Positions 17,286 through 26,812 of a DNA stretch of 64,000 nucleotides are shown piece after piece. How positions within the stretch are numbered: position 1 is the stretch's first letter; the number at the start of each line of letters is the position of its first letter. Origin of the DNA: Nitrospirota bacterium (lineage in GTDB: Bacteria; Nitrospirota; Nitrospiria; Nitrospirales; Nitrospiraceae); NCBI GenBank assembly GCA_020027965.1, contig JAHRHE010000004.1:48120-112119 (forward strand), given 5' to 3'. Both the position numbers and the translations under genes were made by a program. The notes beneath the pieces are model-generated. The model was not told the DNA's origin. It saw nothing but the letters and a program-made list of their open reading frames with translations, and ran no database searches.

Positions 17286-18224
17286 TCAGCCTCCTTGTTG
17301 CCGATACCATTCCACAGTTCGCCGCAGGCCTTCGTCCAACGAGACTGAAGCCCGGAACCCAAACTCCTTCTCGGCCCGGCTTACGTCGAGACAGCGTCTC
17401 GGCTGACCGTCCGGCTTCGAGGCATCCCAGTGGATCTCACCCGAAAAGCCGGACAGGTTCGCGATCATCCGCACGAGTTCCGCAATCGAGATCTCCGCGC
17501 CGGTACCGAGGTTCACCGGGGCTGGTTTGTTGTAGCGTTCTGCCGCCAGCAGAATGCCTTCGGCCGCGTCGTCCACGTACAAGAACTCGCGTGTTGCGCT
17601 GCCGGTGCCCCACATGTCGACCCGCCGCCGGCCTTCTCTGACCGCCTCCACGCACTTACGGATGACCGCGGGGATGACATGGGATACGTGAAGGTCGAAG
17701 CTATCCCATGGTCCGTACAGGTTGGCCGGCAGCAGATAAATCGCGTTGAATCCGTACTGCAGCCGGTACGCCTGACACTGCACCAGCAACATCTTCTTGG
17801 CCAGCCCGTAGGGGGCGTTGGTCTCTTCGGGGTAGCCGTCCCAGAGGGCCTGTTCGTTGAACGGCACCGCGGTGAACTTTGGATACGCGCAGACCGTCCC
17901 GATGGCCACACACTTCTGGACACCGGCCCGGTACGCCTCGTCGATGACCTGCACACCCATCATCAAGTTCTCGTAGAGAAAACGCGCCGGGTTGTCGCGG
18001 TTGGCGCCGATGCCCCCGACCCGGGCTGCCAGGTGAATCACGAGGTCCGGGTGTGCCTCCCGGTAAAGGCGGCGGACGGCCTCGCCCTCCACGAGGTTGT
18101 ACTCGCGGCTCCTCGGGACGATCACCTCGCGGCAGCCCCGTGCCCGCAGTTTTTCCACCACCGCCCCGCCAAGGAAGCCGGCTCCGCCTGTGACAAGTAC
18201 TCGCCGCGTATCCCAGTATCCCAT
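17286..18224 (-). CDS. fcl: GDP-L-fucose synthase
   Basis: The enzyme epimerises and reduces GDP-4-keto-6-deoxymannose to GDP-L-fucose in the cytosol. The 312-residue length is typical. The NADP-binding motif (TGGAGFLGG, 12-20) and the SDR pair Tyr139/Lys143 (YGLAKK) are present, with the family motifs [10 protein letters not shown] and [13 protein letters not shown]. The ATG at 18224 lies 11 bases after the gmd stop, so gmd and fcl form a biosynthetic pair. GDP-mannose must be supplied by genes outside the window. Confidence 0.92.
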   Translation of the reverse strand: MGYWDTRRVLVTGGAGFLGGAVVEKLRARGCREVIVPRSREYNLVEGEAVRRLYREAHPDLVIHLAARVGGIGANRDNPARFLYENLMMGVQVIDEAYRAGVQKCVAIGTVCAYPKFTAVPFNEQALWDGYPEETNAPYGLAKKMLLVQCQAYRLQYGFNAIYLLPANLYGPWDSFDLHVSHVIPAVIRKCVEAVREGRRRVDMWGTGSATREFLYVDDAAEGILLAAERYNKPAPVNLGTGAEISIAELVRMIANLSGFSGEIHWDASKPDGQPRRCLDVSRAEKEFGFRASVSLDEGLRRTVEWYRQQGG

Positions 18225-18235
18225 CGGAAATCTCG

Positions 18236-19255
18236 TTATCGGCCTGGCTTTTTCCCGGTCCCTTCGATCTGCTGTTTCACACTGGCCATATCGGCATCCA
18301 CCATCATTTTCACAAGCTGGGAAAACGTGACCCGCGGCTTCCATCCCAGGCGCTCACGGGCTTTCCTGGCGTCTCCCAGCAGGAGATCCACCTCGGTGGG
18401 GCGCAGATAGCGGGGATCGAGCCGAACATACTCTTGCGCGTCCAGCCCCACATGGCCGAACGCCTCTTCCAGGAACTCCCGGACCGAGTGGGTTTCGCCC
18501 GTGGCAATGACATAGTCTTCTGGTTGGTCCTGCTGCATCATCAGCCACATCGCTTCGACGTAGTCCCCGGCGTATCCCCAGTCACGCCGGGCATCCAGGT
18601 TCCCGAGAAAGAGCTCGCGCTGCCGGCCGTATTTGATATTGGCGACCGCGCGCGTGATCTTCCTGGTCACGAAGGTTTCGCCACGCCGGGGAGACTCATG
18701 GTTGAACAGAATCCCGTTGCAGGCGTACAGCCTGTAGGCCTCCCGATAGTTGACCGTCATGTAGTAGGCGTAGGCCTTCGCCGCGCCATAGGGGCTGCGG
18801 GGCTGAAACTTGGTCCGTTCGTTCTGTGGGACTTCAGGGGTGTTGCCGAACAACTCGCTGCTGGAGGCTTGATAGAACCGCGGCGATATGCCGGTCTCTC
18901 GGATTGCCTCCAGCAACCGAACGGCGCCTAAGCCGGTGACCTCCGCGGTGTATTCCGGGATGTCAAAGCTGACACGAACGTGACTCTGCGCACCGAGGTT
19001 GTAGATCTCGTCCGGCTCAACGGTGCGGATGATCTTGTTCAAGGAGCTCCCGTCCGCCAGGTCCCCGTAAATCAGACGCAGTTGGGCGCCGGGTTCATGG
19101 GGGTCCGCGTAGAGGTGTTCGATCCGATCTGTATTGAAGGTGCTGGCCCGCCGGATGACCCCGTACACCTCGTAGCCTTTCGCCAGCAGGAGTTCGGCCA
19201 GGTACGATCCGTCCTGTCCCGTGATGCCAGTGATCAAGGCTCGTCTGGGCTTCAT
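18236..19255 (-). CDS. gmd: GDP-mannose 4,6-dehydratase
   Basis: The 339-residue enzyme converts GDP-D-mannose to GDP-4-keto-6-deoxymannose, the first step to GDP-fucose. It carries the [15 protein letters not shown] nucleotide-binding start, [22 protein letters not shown] with the SDR Tyr/Lys, the [14 protein letters not shown] loop and the [12 protein letters not shown]-terminal motif, all diagnostic of Gmd. The ATG at 19255 has CAGGAG about 10 bases upstream; a longer in-frame start adds 15 uncharacteristic residues. Confidence 0.93.
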   Translation of the reverse strand: MKPRRALITGITGQDGSYLAELLLAKGYEVYGVIRRASTFNTDRIEHLYADPHEPGAQLRLIYGDLADGSSLNKIIRTVEPDEIYNLGAQSHVRVSFDIPEYTAEVTGLGAVRLLEAIRETGISPRFYQASSSELFGNTPEVPQNERTKFQPRSPYGAAKAYAYYMTVNYREAYRLYACNGILFNHESPRRGETFVTRKITRAVANIKYGRQRELFLGNLDARRDWGYAGDYVEAMWLMMQQDQPEDYVIATGETHSVREFLEEAFGHVGLDAQEYVRLDPRYLRPTEVDLLLGDARKARERLGWKPRVTFSQLVKMMVDADMASVKQQIEGTGKKPGR

Positions 19256-19337
19256 GCTGGCTCGCTCCTGCTGTGGTCTCGGCTCATGCTCTTGCGCCAT
19301 CGATCTGCTCGCGGTGCTCCAGTGCGTTCCGGGTCAC

Positions 19338-20576
19338 TCACTGTGATGGCAGGCCATCGTCTACGACGGTTTTGAGCAGGCCTTCGACCCGATGCCGGTA
19401 CGTATGGCTTTCCATGACGTATTCATAGGCCCTTTCAACCATCGCCCGCCGATATTCCTCATCCTTGAATCTCCGAACCGCGTCGTCAATATTCGCAAAG
19501 TTTTTCTTAATGCTGATGTAATGCTCGTCCGGCTTCAGGATTCCGTTGTAGTGCCCCTCCAGGAGCATCTGACAAGTCTTCGTCCCGATCGGCTCGAAGT
19601 GCCGCGACGATATCGCCTTCCCCGAAACCGGGTTGGGATAGTGCCTGAAGAAAAGGTCGTACACTTCCGAGAAGCCGGCCCCCGGGTGGCGACGCAGATA
19701 GCGCTTCACGGCTTCCTCGGTGTGATCGTCGCGCTCCAGATAATACGTGCCCGACTCGGCCCCCACGGTGCCTTTGCATCCGGCTAGAAACCTGCTCCAC
19801 TCCTCGCGCGGCAATCTGACGAATTGGACATCCTGCACCAACCCCCACGCCTCCGCCCGATCCGCAAAGTACCGAAGGATCTCGGTTCGCTCCATGTCGC
19901 CGAACGAATACAGGTCTCCGCGAAAGCCGATGTCAACGGGGCGCGGGCCAGCCCTGGGCTGGTAGATCTTGGGGTTCAGCGCCTGAGGAGCCTGCACTAT
20001 CTTTGAGTGACAGCAGTCTGCATACAGCCACGCGGCCGCCGAAGCCGGCAGTTGGCTGGCAATGTAATCGGCTCTTGCCTCACGGGCGAACCCGATCTTC
20101 TCCGGCATACAGTTGTATTCATTGCCAAAGAACACCATCAACTTCCCGCGCCGGTCCTGAAAGTATCCGGCTGCACGGCGCAATAAGGCCATCTCGTCCC
20201 ATGCGACGGAATGCAGAACGATGCTGAGTGGATAGTCCCTCAGCTTCCGTAGACCAGCTCGATATTCGAGCAGGTTGTTGACATTACACAACTCAGCTTC
20301 CAGCGAGGGAGCCTCAGCAAACGCGTCTTGCCAATCAACCACATAGGATGCGACTCGGAATTCCTCCTCGAATAAAAACCGGACATGACGGTACCGGTGC
20401 CACCGAGACGGCACATTCTCCGGCCTCAACCGAAGCGCGCCTACCAACGTATCCGCGAGAACACGCCTCCAGTGGGACAGGCTCTTCGCATAGAAGATGA
20501 CACACCGGATCCGCTCGGTTCTTTCACTCCGCCGAGTGACGGCATTCACGACGTCACCGATAGGTGCGGCGGCCAA
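19338..20576 (-). CDS. CgeB-like glycosyltransferase, paralog A
   Basis: The product of about 412 residues carries two blocks also seen in three other proteins of this locus (28038-29348, 34171-36033, 36322-38211). Block one is VGAESG...E near residues 281-300. Block two is RHFEPIGTKTCQMLLEG at 325-341, followed by HYISIKKNFANIDD. The C-terminal part ends with a YxxVxxxHTYRHR element as in Glyco_trans_1_2/CgeB glycosyltransferases. It is the most divergent of the four. The start is uncertain: the TTG at 20576 has only a weak ribosome binding site, and a GTG at 20549 is possible. Confidence 0.72.
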   Translation of the reverse strand: MAAAPIGDVVNAVTRRSERTERIRCVIFYAKSLSHWRRVLADTLVGALRLRPENVPSRWHRYRHVRFLFEEEFRVASYVVDWQDAFAEAPSLEAELCNVNNLLEYRAGLRKLRDYPLSIVLHSVAWDEMALLRRAAGYFQDRRGKLMVFFGNEYNCMPEKIGFAREARADYIASQLPASAAAWLYADCCHSKIVQAPQALNPKIYQPRAGPRPVDIGFRGDLYSFGDMERTEILRYFADRAEAWGLVQDVQFVRLPREEWSRFLAGCKGTVGAESGTYYLERDDHTEEAVKRYLRRHPGAGFSEVYDLFFRHYPNPVSGKAISSRHFEPIGTKTCQMLLEGHYNGILKPDEHYISIKKNFANIDDAVRRFKDEEYRRAMVERAYEYVMESHTYRHRVEGLLKTVVDDGLPSQ

Positions 20577-20610
20577 CGACGACTTCCATGCCTCAGGATG
20601 CGCCGGCTCA

Positions 20611-21672
20611 CTACGAAGCCCGCATGTAGGCAGCGTGCTTTCGGATACACGAGTCGATCACGGGCAGGTGCTCCCGCGTCCATTCAATGGTCCGCCGTAG
20701 TCCCTCCTGCAGGCCCATGCAGGCCTCGAAACCAAGACACCGTTTGGCCTTATCTGTACTGCCAAACCGCCTGCCAGAGTGGTCCCACTTTCGCTCCGGC
20801 AGATATTCCAGCGGAGTATGGTTCCCGGTCATCGTGTTAATGAGTGTCGCCAGCTCAAGGATGGAGGTCTCCACACCGCTGGCCAGATTGTACACTTCTC
20901 CCGGTTGTCCCTCCGTTGCGCAGAGCAGCAGCCCGCGAACAATATCCTCCACATAGATGAAATCCCGGCTTGCCCTCCCTCCCTGCTCTAGCTTCAACGG
21001 GAGTCGCTTGAGTGCGCGGTAGATGAAGGTCGGCGTGACGTTACGCCAGACCGTCGCCGGCGTTCCCCGCCAGCGTCCCGCCCCCAGGATCTCCCCTGGG
21101 CCATAAACGTTCTGAAACCGCGCCCGCACGGTCGGCAAGCGGCGTTGCCGGTGGTAGTAGACAGAATAGAACTCGCCCACCACTTTCGAAATCTGGTAAG
21201 GACTGTCCAGCTCTAACGGCACCGGACCGTCCTCGCGAGTCGCTTCGACCTGATCGAAGGTCGGGCGAGCCAGCGTGCATCCGGATGCGGCATACACCAC
21301 CCTCTTCACTTGCTTGAAATCCTTCATGTGTTCATACAGTTTGAGCGTCGTGATGAGATTGTGGTCGTGATCCTCCAGCGGATTGGCGATGGAACTCTGG
21401 TTGCCGTGATACGTCGCCAGGTGAAACACATAGTGGAACTCATCGGACAATTGTCGCAGGATGCCATCATCAGCGATGGATCCTTCGATCAACTTGACGC
21501 GCGAGTCGCCTGAAACGTTTACCCGTTCGGACGAAAGCAGGTTATCAACGACCACAATCCGGCCGTAGGACTGCCCCAGCAGAGCCTTCACCAGGTTGCT
21601 GCCGACAAACCCGGCTCCGCCCACGACCAAGACGCTGAGCTCATGAGGATTCTGTGTTCTTGTCATCGCCAT
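20611..21672 (-). CDS. NAD-dependent nucleotide-sugar epimerase/dehydratase (SDR)
   Basis: The 353-residue extended SDR has the NAD-binding motif VVGGAGFVGSNLVKALL, a catalytic Tyr-Lys (SPYQISKVVGE), FQNVYGPGEILG and DFIYVEDIVRGLL. It probably epimerises or dehydrates a nucleotide sugar; the substrate is not evident. It stands next to a second SDR at 21694-22638. An ATG two codons later (21666) has better spacing to GGGGAAG and may be the true start. Confidence 0.82.
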   Translation of the reverse strand: MAMTRTQNPHELSVLVVGGAGFVGSNLVKALLGQSYGRIVVVDNLLSSERVNVSGDSRVKLIEGSIADDGILRQLSDEFHYVFHLATYHGNQSSIANPLEDHDHNLITTLKLYEHMKDFKQVKRVVYAASGCTLARPTFDQVEATREDGPVPLELDSPYQISKVVGEFYSVYYHRQRRLPTVRARFQNVYGPGEILGAGRWRGTPATVWRNVTPTFIYRALKRLPLKLEQGGRASRDFIYVEDIVRGLLLCATEGQPGEVYNLASGVETSILELATLINTMTGNHTPLEYLPERKWDHSGRRFGSTDKAKRCLGFEACMGLQEGLRRTIEWTREHLPVIDSCIRKHAAYMRAS

Positions 21673-21693
21673 CTTCCCCGCGAGATCCCCCCA

Positions 21694-22638
21694 TCAGGCC
21701 TTTCCTTCAACCGGTTTGAGGTGGGTGTAGGTCTGGCCGATTCCAAACCGCTTATACCACTCAATCGCTTTCGCCACGCCCTGCTCCAGGCCGGTGCGGG
21801 GCTTCCACCTGAAGGCTTCCTGTGTCTTGGTGGGATCGAGCAGAATCGTGTAGGCATCATCCTGATTTCTGGGCCGCTCTTCCACCTCCGGCGCCGGGCT
21901 CAAGGCGAGCGCCTTGATCGTGGCGTAGAAGAGGTCTTTGATGGCATAATCCGCTCCCGACGAGACGTGATACACACCTTTCTCGCCCTGTCCATCGAGG
22001 GCCCGGATCACGACCTCTACAAGATCATCGATGAAGATGAAATCCCGCCTCGTGTCCATCACGAAGCACGGTTTGTTGTTCGTCAGGCGCTGATAGAAGG
22101 TGGGGAGCGGCCCACTAAGGTTCCTGGGACCGTAGGCGTTAGCGAGCCGGAAGGAAAGGTAGTCCAAGCCGCTCAGCCTCACATAGTGCTCGCCGGCCGT
22201 CTTGCTGATCGCGTAGCTACTGGCCTCGGGACGGATGGGATGGTCCAGGGTAATCGGCTGCTCAAGCGGACGGAGGCCGTAGCAGAGGGCGGTCTGAAAA
22301 TAGATCAGACGCGCCACCCCTGCTCGCTCAGACGCCTGCACGACGTTGGCCGTCCCCACCACGTTGGTCAGGCTATCCTCGGTCCAATTTATCGGGTCTT
22401 TGTAGGATGCGGCCGCATGGATCACGTGCGACGGCCTAAACTCAGCGAACAGGCGAGACACGAGGGCGGTCTCCGCAATCGTCCCCTCGAAGACGGTGAG
22501 ACCTGCCTGTGGCCTCAGACTGTCGCGTCGTGCCGTCGCGTAGTTATCAATCACCAGCACCTGATCGCCCCGAGCCAACAGACGATCGGCCAGGTGTGAG
22601 CCGATAAACCCGGCACCACCGGTAATGAGCACCTTCAT
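21694..22638 (-). CDS. NAD-dependent nucleotide-sugar epimerase/dehydratase (SDR)
   Basis: The 314-residue extended SDR has VLITGGAGFIGSHLADRLL at the N-terminus, the SYAISKTAGEHYVRL catalytic Tyr-Lys, LANAYGPRNLSGP and DFIFIDDLVEVVI. It belongs to the GalE/RfbB-like epimerase/dehydratase group; the substrate is unknown. Its ATG overlaps the stop codon of the AsnB-like gene (ATGA), implying coupled translation. It is only distantly related to its SDR neighbour, so they are probably two steps rather than a recent duplication. Confidence 0.83.
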   Translation of the reverse strand: MKVLITGGAGFIGSHLADRLLARGDQVLVIDNYATARRDSLRPQAGLTVFEGTIAETALVSRLFAEFRPSHVIHAAASYKDPINWTEDSLTNVVGTANVVQASERAGVARLIYFQTALCYGLRPLEQPITLDHPIRPEASSYAISKTAGEHYVRLSGLDYLSFRLANAYGPRNLSGPLPTFYQRLTNNKPCFVMDTRRDFIFIDDLVEVVIRALDGQGEKGVYHVSSGADYAIKDLFYATIKALALSPAPEVEERPRNQDDAYTILLDPTKTQEAFRWKPRTGLEQGVAKAIEWYKRFGIGQTYTHLKPVEGKA

Positions 22639-24560
22639 CGCAATGCCTCCAGGATGCTGAGCTGCTTGAACGACGCGGCACGGTCATGGAAGGTCTGCTG
22701 CCAGAGTTCCAGACAGAGCAATCCCCAGATCTTCCGCCCAAATTTCGCCTCGCGCCCGAGACCCTCTATCACCTTCCGGTTATCCACCAGATCCCTCTCA
22801 AGCGCCTTCTGTGACGAGAGACTGTCTCTGACGAATTCCCGCACCACCCCCGGCTGAGTGACCCATTCGTGAAGAGGAACCGGAAACCCCATCTTGTCCG
22901 TACGCGTGGCGATCGACTCCGGCAAGATCCCGCCCATGGCATTCTTCAGCGCATGCTTCATCCTGCCATTCATGAACTTGATATTGGAAGGAATCGTGGC
23001 GACCAACTCGATGAGCGGGTGATCCAAAAATGGGACCCGGGACTCCAACCCGTGGGCCATGCTGACCCGATCTTCCACGTGGAGCAGCGCCGGCAGCAGC
23101 GTCTTGAAGTCAAAGTGGGTCATGCTGTCGAAGTACGATTCCTTCTGCACATTCTTTCCGCGGAAAATATTCAGAAACTCCTCGTACGGGGAGTATTTCT
23201 GGATGGCGGACCAATTGATCTCATCTCCCAGATCCCGGGCACGATTGATGAGCCTGAAGTAGCGCTGATCCAGGTCATCGAAGAGCCCTTTCCGCCAGAA
23301 CTCCTGTAGGAGCGGTTTGTACTGTCGCAGCGATTGAAGATTCGGGATGATCGACTCGTAGGTGACGACGAAATTGCCTGTGTGCATCGTGCCGTCAATG
23401 GCGGCTTTAATACACTGTTCGAAATAAGCAATCAGATACCGAGCATAGCCTCCGAAAATCTCATCGCCGCCCTGGCCTCCCAGTAGGACCTTTCGGTGTC
23501 TGCTCGCCAGTTGCGCAACCATGTATTGGGGGAACGCGCCGGGTCCAGCTACAGGGAAGTCCAGATGGTAGATCACGTTCCGGATCTGTTCGACGAAATC
23601 GGACGCGGTGATCTCCACCTCATGCAGCGTGAACCCACAGGACCTGGCCAGCTCCCGCGCGTAGCGGCGCTCGTCGTATACTTCCCCGAGGGCGAATGTT
23701 CCTGTAAATGCATCGAAGCCCTCGCCATGCTGCCGCGAGGCCAGGGACGCCACGATGCTCGAGTCGAGACCGCCGCTGACGTAGGCGCCCACCGGAACAT
23801 CGCTGCGCAGGTGGGACGCGACAGAGTCTTCGAGCAGTGCCCGAATCTTCTCGTCGAAATATTTTCCCGTGTGATGGAAGTCGAGGTGGTAGTAGACTTC
23901 CCAGTAGCGTCTTTTCTCGATCGCGTCTCCTCGCGCGGTGAGGACATGGCCGGGCAGCAGTTCCGAGATACCCTTGAACAGGGTTCGCCCAGCCAGGCAG
24001 AACTGGAAGGTCACATATTCCTTGAAGGCTTCAAGGTCGGTTTCTATGACTGGGACGAAGGGGAGCAGCGCCTTGGTTTCGGAAGCGAAATAGAACACCC
24101 CATCTACAACCGTGTAGTAAAAGGGTTTGATGCCGAAGCGGTCACGCGCGCAGAAGAGGGTGTGTGTCGCTTCATCCCACAAGGCGAAGGCAAACATGCC
24201 TCGGAAATGATTGACGCAGTCTTGCCCCCACTTTCTGTAGGCCTGCAGAATCACCTCCGTATCGGAGCGAGTTCTGAAGGCTTCAATTCCGAGTTCTTCG
24301 CGCAGCTCCGGGTAATTGTAGATCTCCCCGTTGTACGTGACCAAGTTCCCCCCCGCATCGCGCATGGGCTGCTGACCAGTCGCCAGATCGATGATGCTGA
24401 GGCGACGGTGAGCAAACCCGACCATGCCGCGAGGGTGCTGCCAGATTCCCTCGCCGTCCGGGCCTCGATGGCGTTGCAAGGCGTTCATAGCGCTCAAGCT
24501 CCGGCCGAGGTCGGGGATTTTGTCGGACGACAGATTCAGGATGCCTGCGATACCGCACAT
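22635..24560 (-). CDS. asnB: Asparagine synthetase-type amidotransferase (copy 2 of 3)
   Basis: The 641-residue protein has Cys2 as glutaminase nucleophile, RRLSIIDL, NGEIYNYPELREEL and RDRFGIKPFYY in the amidotransferase domain, and SGGLDSS at residues 262-268 in the ATP-dependent synthetase domain. It is probably an amidotransferase acting on a sugar acid or other glycan component rather than on free aspartate, given its location. It lacks the insertion that copies 1 and 3 carry before RLAIVDL, so it belongs to a different subgroup. It precedes and overlaps the SDR gene by 4 bases. Confidence 0.88.
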   Translation of the reverse strand: MCGIAGILNLSSDKIPDLGRSLSAMNALQRHRGPDGEGIWQHPRGMVGFAHRRLSIIDLATGQQPMRDAGGNLVTYNGEIYNYPELREELGIEAFRTRSDTEVILQAYRKWGQDCVNHFRGMFAFALWDEATHTLFCARDRFGIKPFYYTVVDGVFYFASETKALLPFVPVIETDLEAFKEYVTFQFCLAGRTLFKGISELLPGHVLTARGDAIEKRRYWEVYYHLDFHHTGKYFDEKIRALLEDSVASHLRSDVPVGAYVSGGLDSSIVASLASRQHGEGFDAFTGTFALGEVYDERRYARELARSCGFTLHEVEITASDFVEQIRNVIYHLDFPVAGPGAFPQYMVAQLASRHRKVLLGGQGGDEIFGGYARYLIAYFEQCIKAAIDGTMHTGNFVVTYESIIPNLQSLRQYKPLLQEFWRKGLFDDLDQRYFRLINRARDLGDEINWSAIQKYSPYEEFLNIFRGKNVQKESYFDSMTHFDFKTLLPALLHVEDRVSMAHGLESRVPFLDHPLIELVATIPSNIKFMNGRMKHALKNAMGGILPESIATRTDKMGFPVPLHEWVTQPGVVREFVRDSLSSQKALERDLVDNRKVIEGLGREAKFGRKIWGLLCLELWQQTFHDRAASFKQLSILEALR

Positions 24561-24620
24561 ATTGGCCTACCCGTGCTCCAGTGCCGAGACCGACCTAGTC
24601 AGCGGGCCCGCACGCACCGC

Positions 24621-25409
24621 TCATGGTTTGATGCATTTGGCATAGAGGAACCAGCCCACGTGAGGCTCGCCCATGCGAAGTAACCAATCCGGAAGTACAG
24701 AGCCCACCTTGGACCAGAGCATCTCTCTCTGCAACAGACCGACAAACAACTGGAGGTCACCAAATCGATTCAATAAGCGTCGTAGCTCACCCTTGGAATA
24801 GACGTCTCCCTTGGGATTGCCCGGCCCATCGACCTCGTCCACCAACTCGCTGGTGGGCTTGCCCGTCAACGCACTTCTCACTGAAAACGTGAAGCGAAAG
24901 AGTGCTGAGTTGCGATGGTACATCATGACAATGAACCGTCCCTGCGGCTTGAGGACCCGAAAAATCTCTTCCACGGCCCTCGCCGGTGAGGGGGTATGGT
25001 GTAGGACCCCCATGGAGCAGACACAGTCGAACATCGCTTCTTTGAAGGGTAATTCCTCGGCGTTGCCCTGGCAGAGACTGCCGTCCGACCCGAGTAAAAC
25101 AAAACGTCGTGAGCAGAGGTCGAGGGCAGTCTGGGTGATGTCCACGCCATACACCTGAGCCCCCTCCAGCGCATACTTGCTCAGCACGTAGCCGTTGCCG
25201 CACCCGATATCCAGCACCCTCCTGCTAGAAAACTCCCGATACTCGTGGAGCCGATAGGAAAACGCTACGCTCTCGTTGGCTTCCCGAAGGCGGTCATAGC
25301 ACTGGAAGTACTCTGGCGTCCCGAGGGGGTGCGGGATCGCCGAAGCCGCGACAGGGTGTGATTCCCAAAACTTCCGGATGTCCTCAATCCGGCGAGGATT
25401 TAGAGACAC
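24621..25409 (-). CDS. Class I SAM-dependent methyltransferase
   Basis: The 262-residue product carries the SAM-binding motif VLDIGCGNGYVLSKYALEG, acidic VYGVDIT, and the CSMGVLHHTPSPARAVEEI region typical of the Methyltransf_11 group. The GTG at 25409 has GGAGGT 8 bases upstream and is preferred over a frame extension of 10 residues. It probably methylates a sugar, a lipid-linked intermediate or a chain end; the target is not shown by the sequence. The 392 bases upstream contain no accepted gene. Confidence 0.82.
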   Translation of the reverse strand: MSLNPRRIEDIRKFWESHPVAASAIPHPLGTPEYFQCYDRLREANESVAFSYRLHEYREFSSRRVLDIGCGNGYVLSKYALEGAQVYGVDITQTALDLCSRRFVLLGSDGSLCQGNAEELPFKEAMFDCVCSMGVLHHTPSPARAVEEIFRVLKPQGRFIVMMYHRNSALFRFTFSVRSALTGKPTSELVDEVDGPGNPKGDVYSKGELRRLLNRFGDLQLFVGLLQREMLWSKVGSVLPDWLLRMGEPHVGWFLYAKCIKP

Positions 25410-25801
25410 TGGTCTGCACCTCCAGAATCGGAGTCCCACCCTCTTTTGCTGTCCAAGACGTCGACATCACCTGCCACAAAGATACCACTCAAATCCATTA
25501 GATCAAAGCGCAGATTGCTTTGCTGCCCGCCAATCGTGGCAAGCACCATTACGTAGACAGAGACTCCTCGCAAGGTCTCGCTGCTCGCAACACATCGGCG
25601 CCTCCAACTCCGCGTCCCGCGGTCCTGACCGGCAGTGTCGGGAATCTCGAGAAAGGCACTCGAGGTCTCCGCGCTCTCGCTGCCCACTCCACCAAGCCAA
25701 TCATCACGTTACCCTATTTCGGCCATCCCCGGGAACGAGCCGATATCACCCTACCACCAGACGTTAATGACAATCGGATGAGGATCATGCAGAAGAAGAC
25801 T
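25410..25801. other. Intergenic region inside the polysaccharide locus
   Basis: This is the largest gap within the minus-strand locus. A 95-codon minus-strand frame (25400-25687) overlaps the start of the methyltransferase gene and has no recognisable motif. I see no gene, mobile element or clear terminator. It may hold an internal promoter for the downstream methyltransferase-asnB block or the remains of a deleted gene. Confidence 0.5.
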
Positions 25802-26812
25802 CTAGGAGACTCGCCGTATCCAAAAGCTATGGCTGGGATAACGATGGATTGCGGGGTCATAAAATGAGAAAGCCGTGCGAAATGCCTCCAGACGGTCCAG
25901 CATAAGGTAATTCATAGCCAGGAGAATTTCGTAGGTGGCATTATAGCAGAGGAATGCCTGCAACAAGTACGACTCGGTCCAGAACATCCGAAATCGAGGG
26001 TTGGTGTAATAGACCTCCGCATATTCATACGGCAGAGGGATATCATGGAAATGTACAACCACGCCTGGCGCCAACACCGGCAAGACATCGAGAATCAGAA
26101 AGTTGACATCTCCGCCAATCCGAACGGTGTGACCAGAGTCGACAAATAACACGTCGTTTGCTCGTAACTCTGAAAACAGAGCCACGTCAGTCCGTTCGAC
26201 TTCTTGCTTCAACAGACGAGCTACACCCGGCACTTTGTCAAGCTCAGGTGCAGGGAACGGATCGATCACCGTGTATTGAACAGTGGGCCCGCCACTGCGT
26301 GCATTCGCCCGCAATGCGCCCGCAATGACTCGCGACGAGCTGCCAGACCCGATCTCGATCACGCGCTGCGGTTTAATCCTCCGCAGCAAGCTGTGTGTCG
26401 CTGCTGCGCAGCCGTAACTGAACCCCGAATTGTCGGTGAAGAACAGGGTTGGGTCATCTGTCGCAGTATGTGGCCACCGGCATTCGTGCCCGAAGTCTCG
26501 TCCCAGCTCCAGTAGTAGCTTTACCTGGTTGGCCTCGTTGAATGAGATTCCCGACATGTCGCTTCGCCGCGCCCAAACGCGACGAGATTTCAGATCCCCA
26601 ATATCAGGAACAGGCGAGTAATAATGCACTTTTACCGGTAGGCAGCCTAGACCAAGACAGGCATCAGTCCCGAAACCGCTCTCGGCCATGACCCGCACGA
26701 TTGGGGCAAACAGTGGCAGAAGGCGCTGCAAAGCAGCCCCTTGGTAGAGATACCAGTACCGCTTCATATACCTATAGGCTGATCTGAGAAGCCCTACTGG
26801 GTAGACCGTCAT
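25802..26812 (-). CDS. Class I methyltransferase (Methyltransf_24-like)
   Basis: The product of about 336 residues has RVIEIGSGSSSRVIAGAL as SAM-binding motif in its middle, VQYTVIDPFPAP as the acidic strand, and DVLFVDSGHTVRIGGDVNFL and VVVHFHDIPLPYEY, which match the Methyltransf_24 pattern with a metal- or substrate-binding Asp-His pair. The ATG at 26812 follows GGTGGAGC but overlaps the upstream GT4 gene by 41 bases; an ATG at 26767 gives a product 15 residues shorter without overlap. The acceptor is unknown. Confidence 0.75.
   Translation of the reverse strand: MTVYPVGLLRSAYRYMKRYWYLYQGAALQRLLPLFAPIVRVMAESGFGTDACLGLGCLPVKVHYYSPVPDIGDLKSRRVWARRSDMSGISFNEANQVKLLLELGRDFGHECRWPHTATDDPTLFFTDNSGFSYGCAAATHSLLRRIKPQRVIEIGSGSSSRVIAGALRANARSGGPTVQYTVIDPFPAPELDKVPGVARLLKQEVERTDVALFSELRANDVLFVDSGHTVRIGGDVNFLILDVLPVLAPGVVVHFHDIPLPYEYAEVYYTNPRFRMFWTESYLLQAFLCYNATYEILLAMNYLMLDRLEAFRTAFSFYDPAIHRYPSHSFWIRRVS

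Noticed and set aside
23496..24683. Plus-strand frame of 395 codons
   Set aside because: Antisense shadow of the second AsnB-like gene.
25400..25687. Minus-strand frame of 95 codons in the largest gap of the locus
   Set aside because: Overlaps the well-supported start of the methyltransferase gene and shows no motif; possibly remnant DNA but not supportable as a gene.
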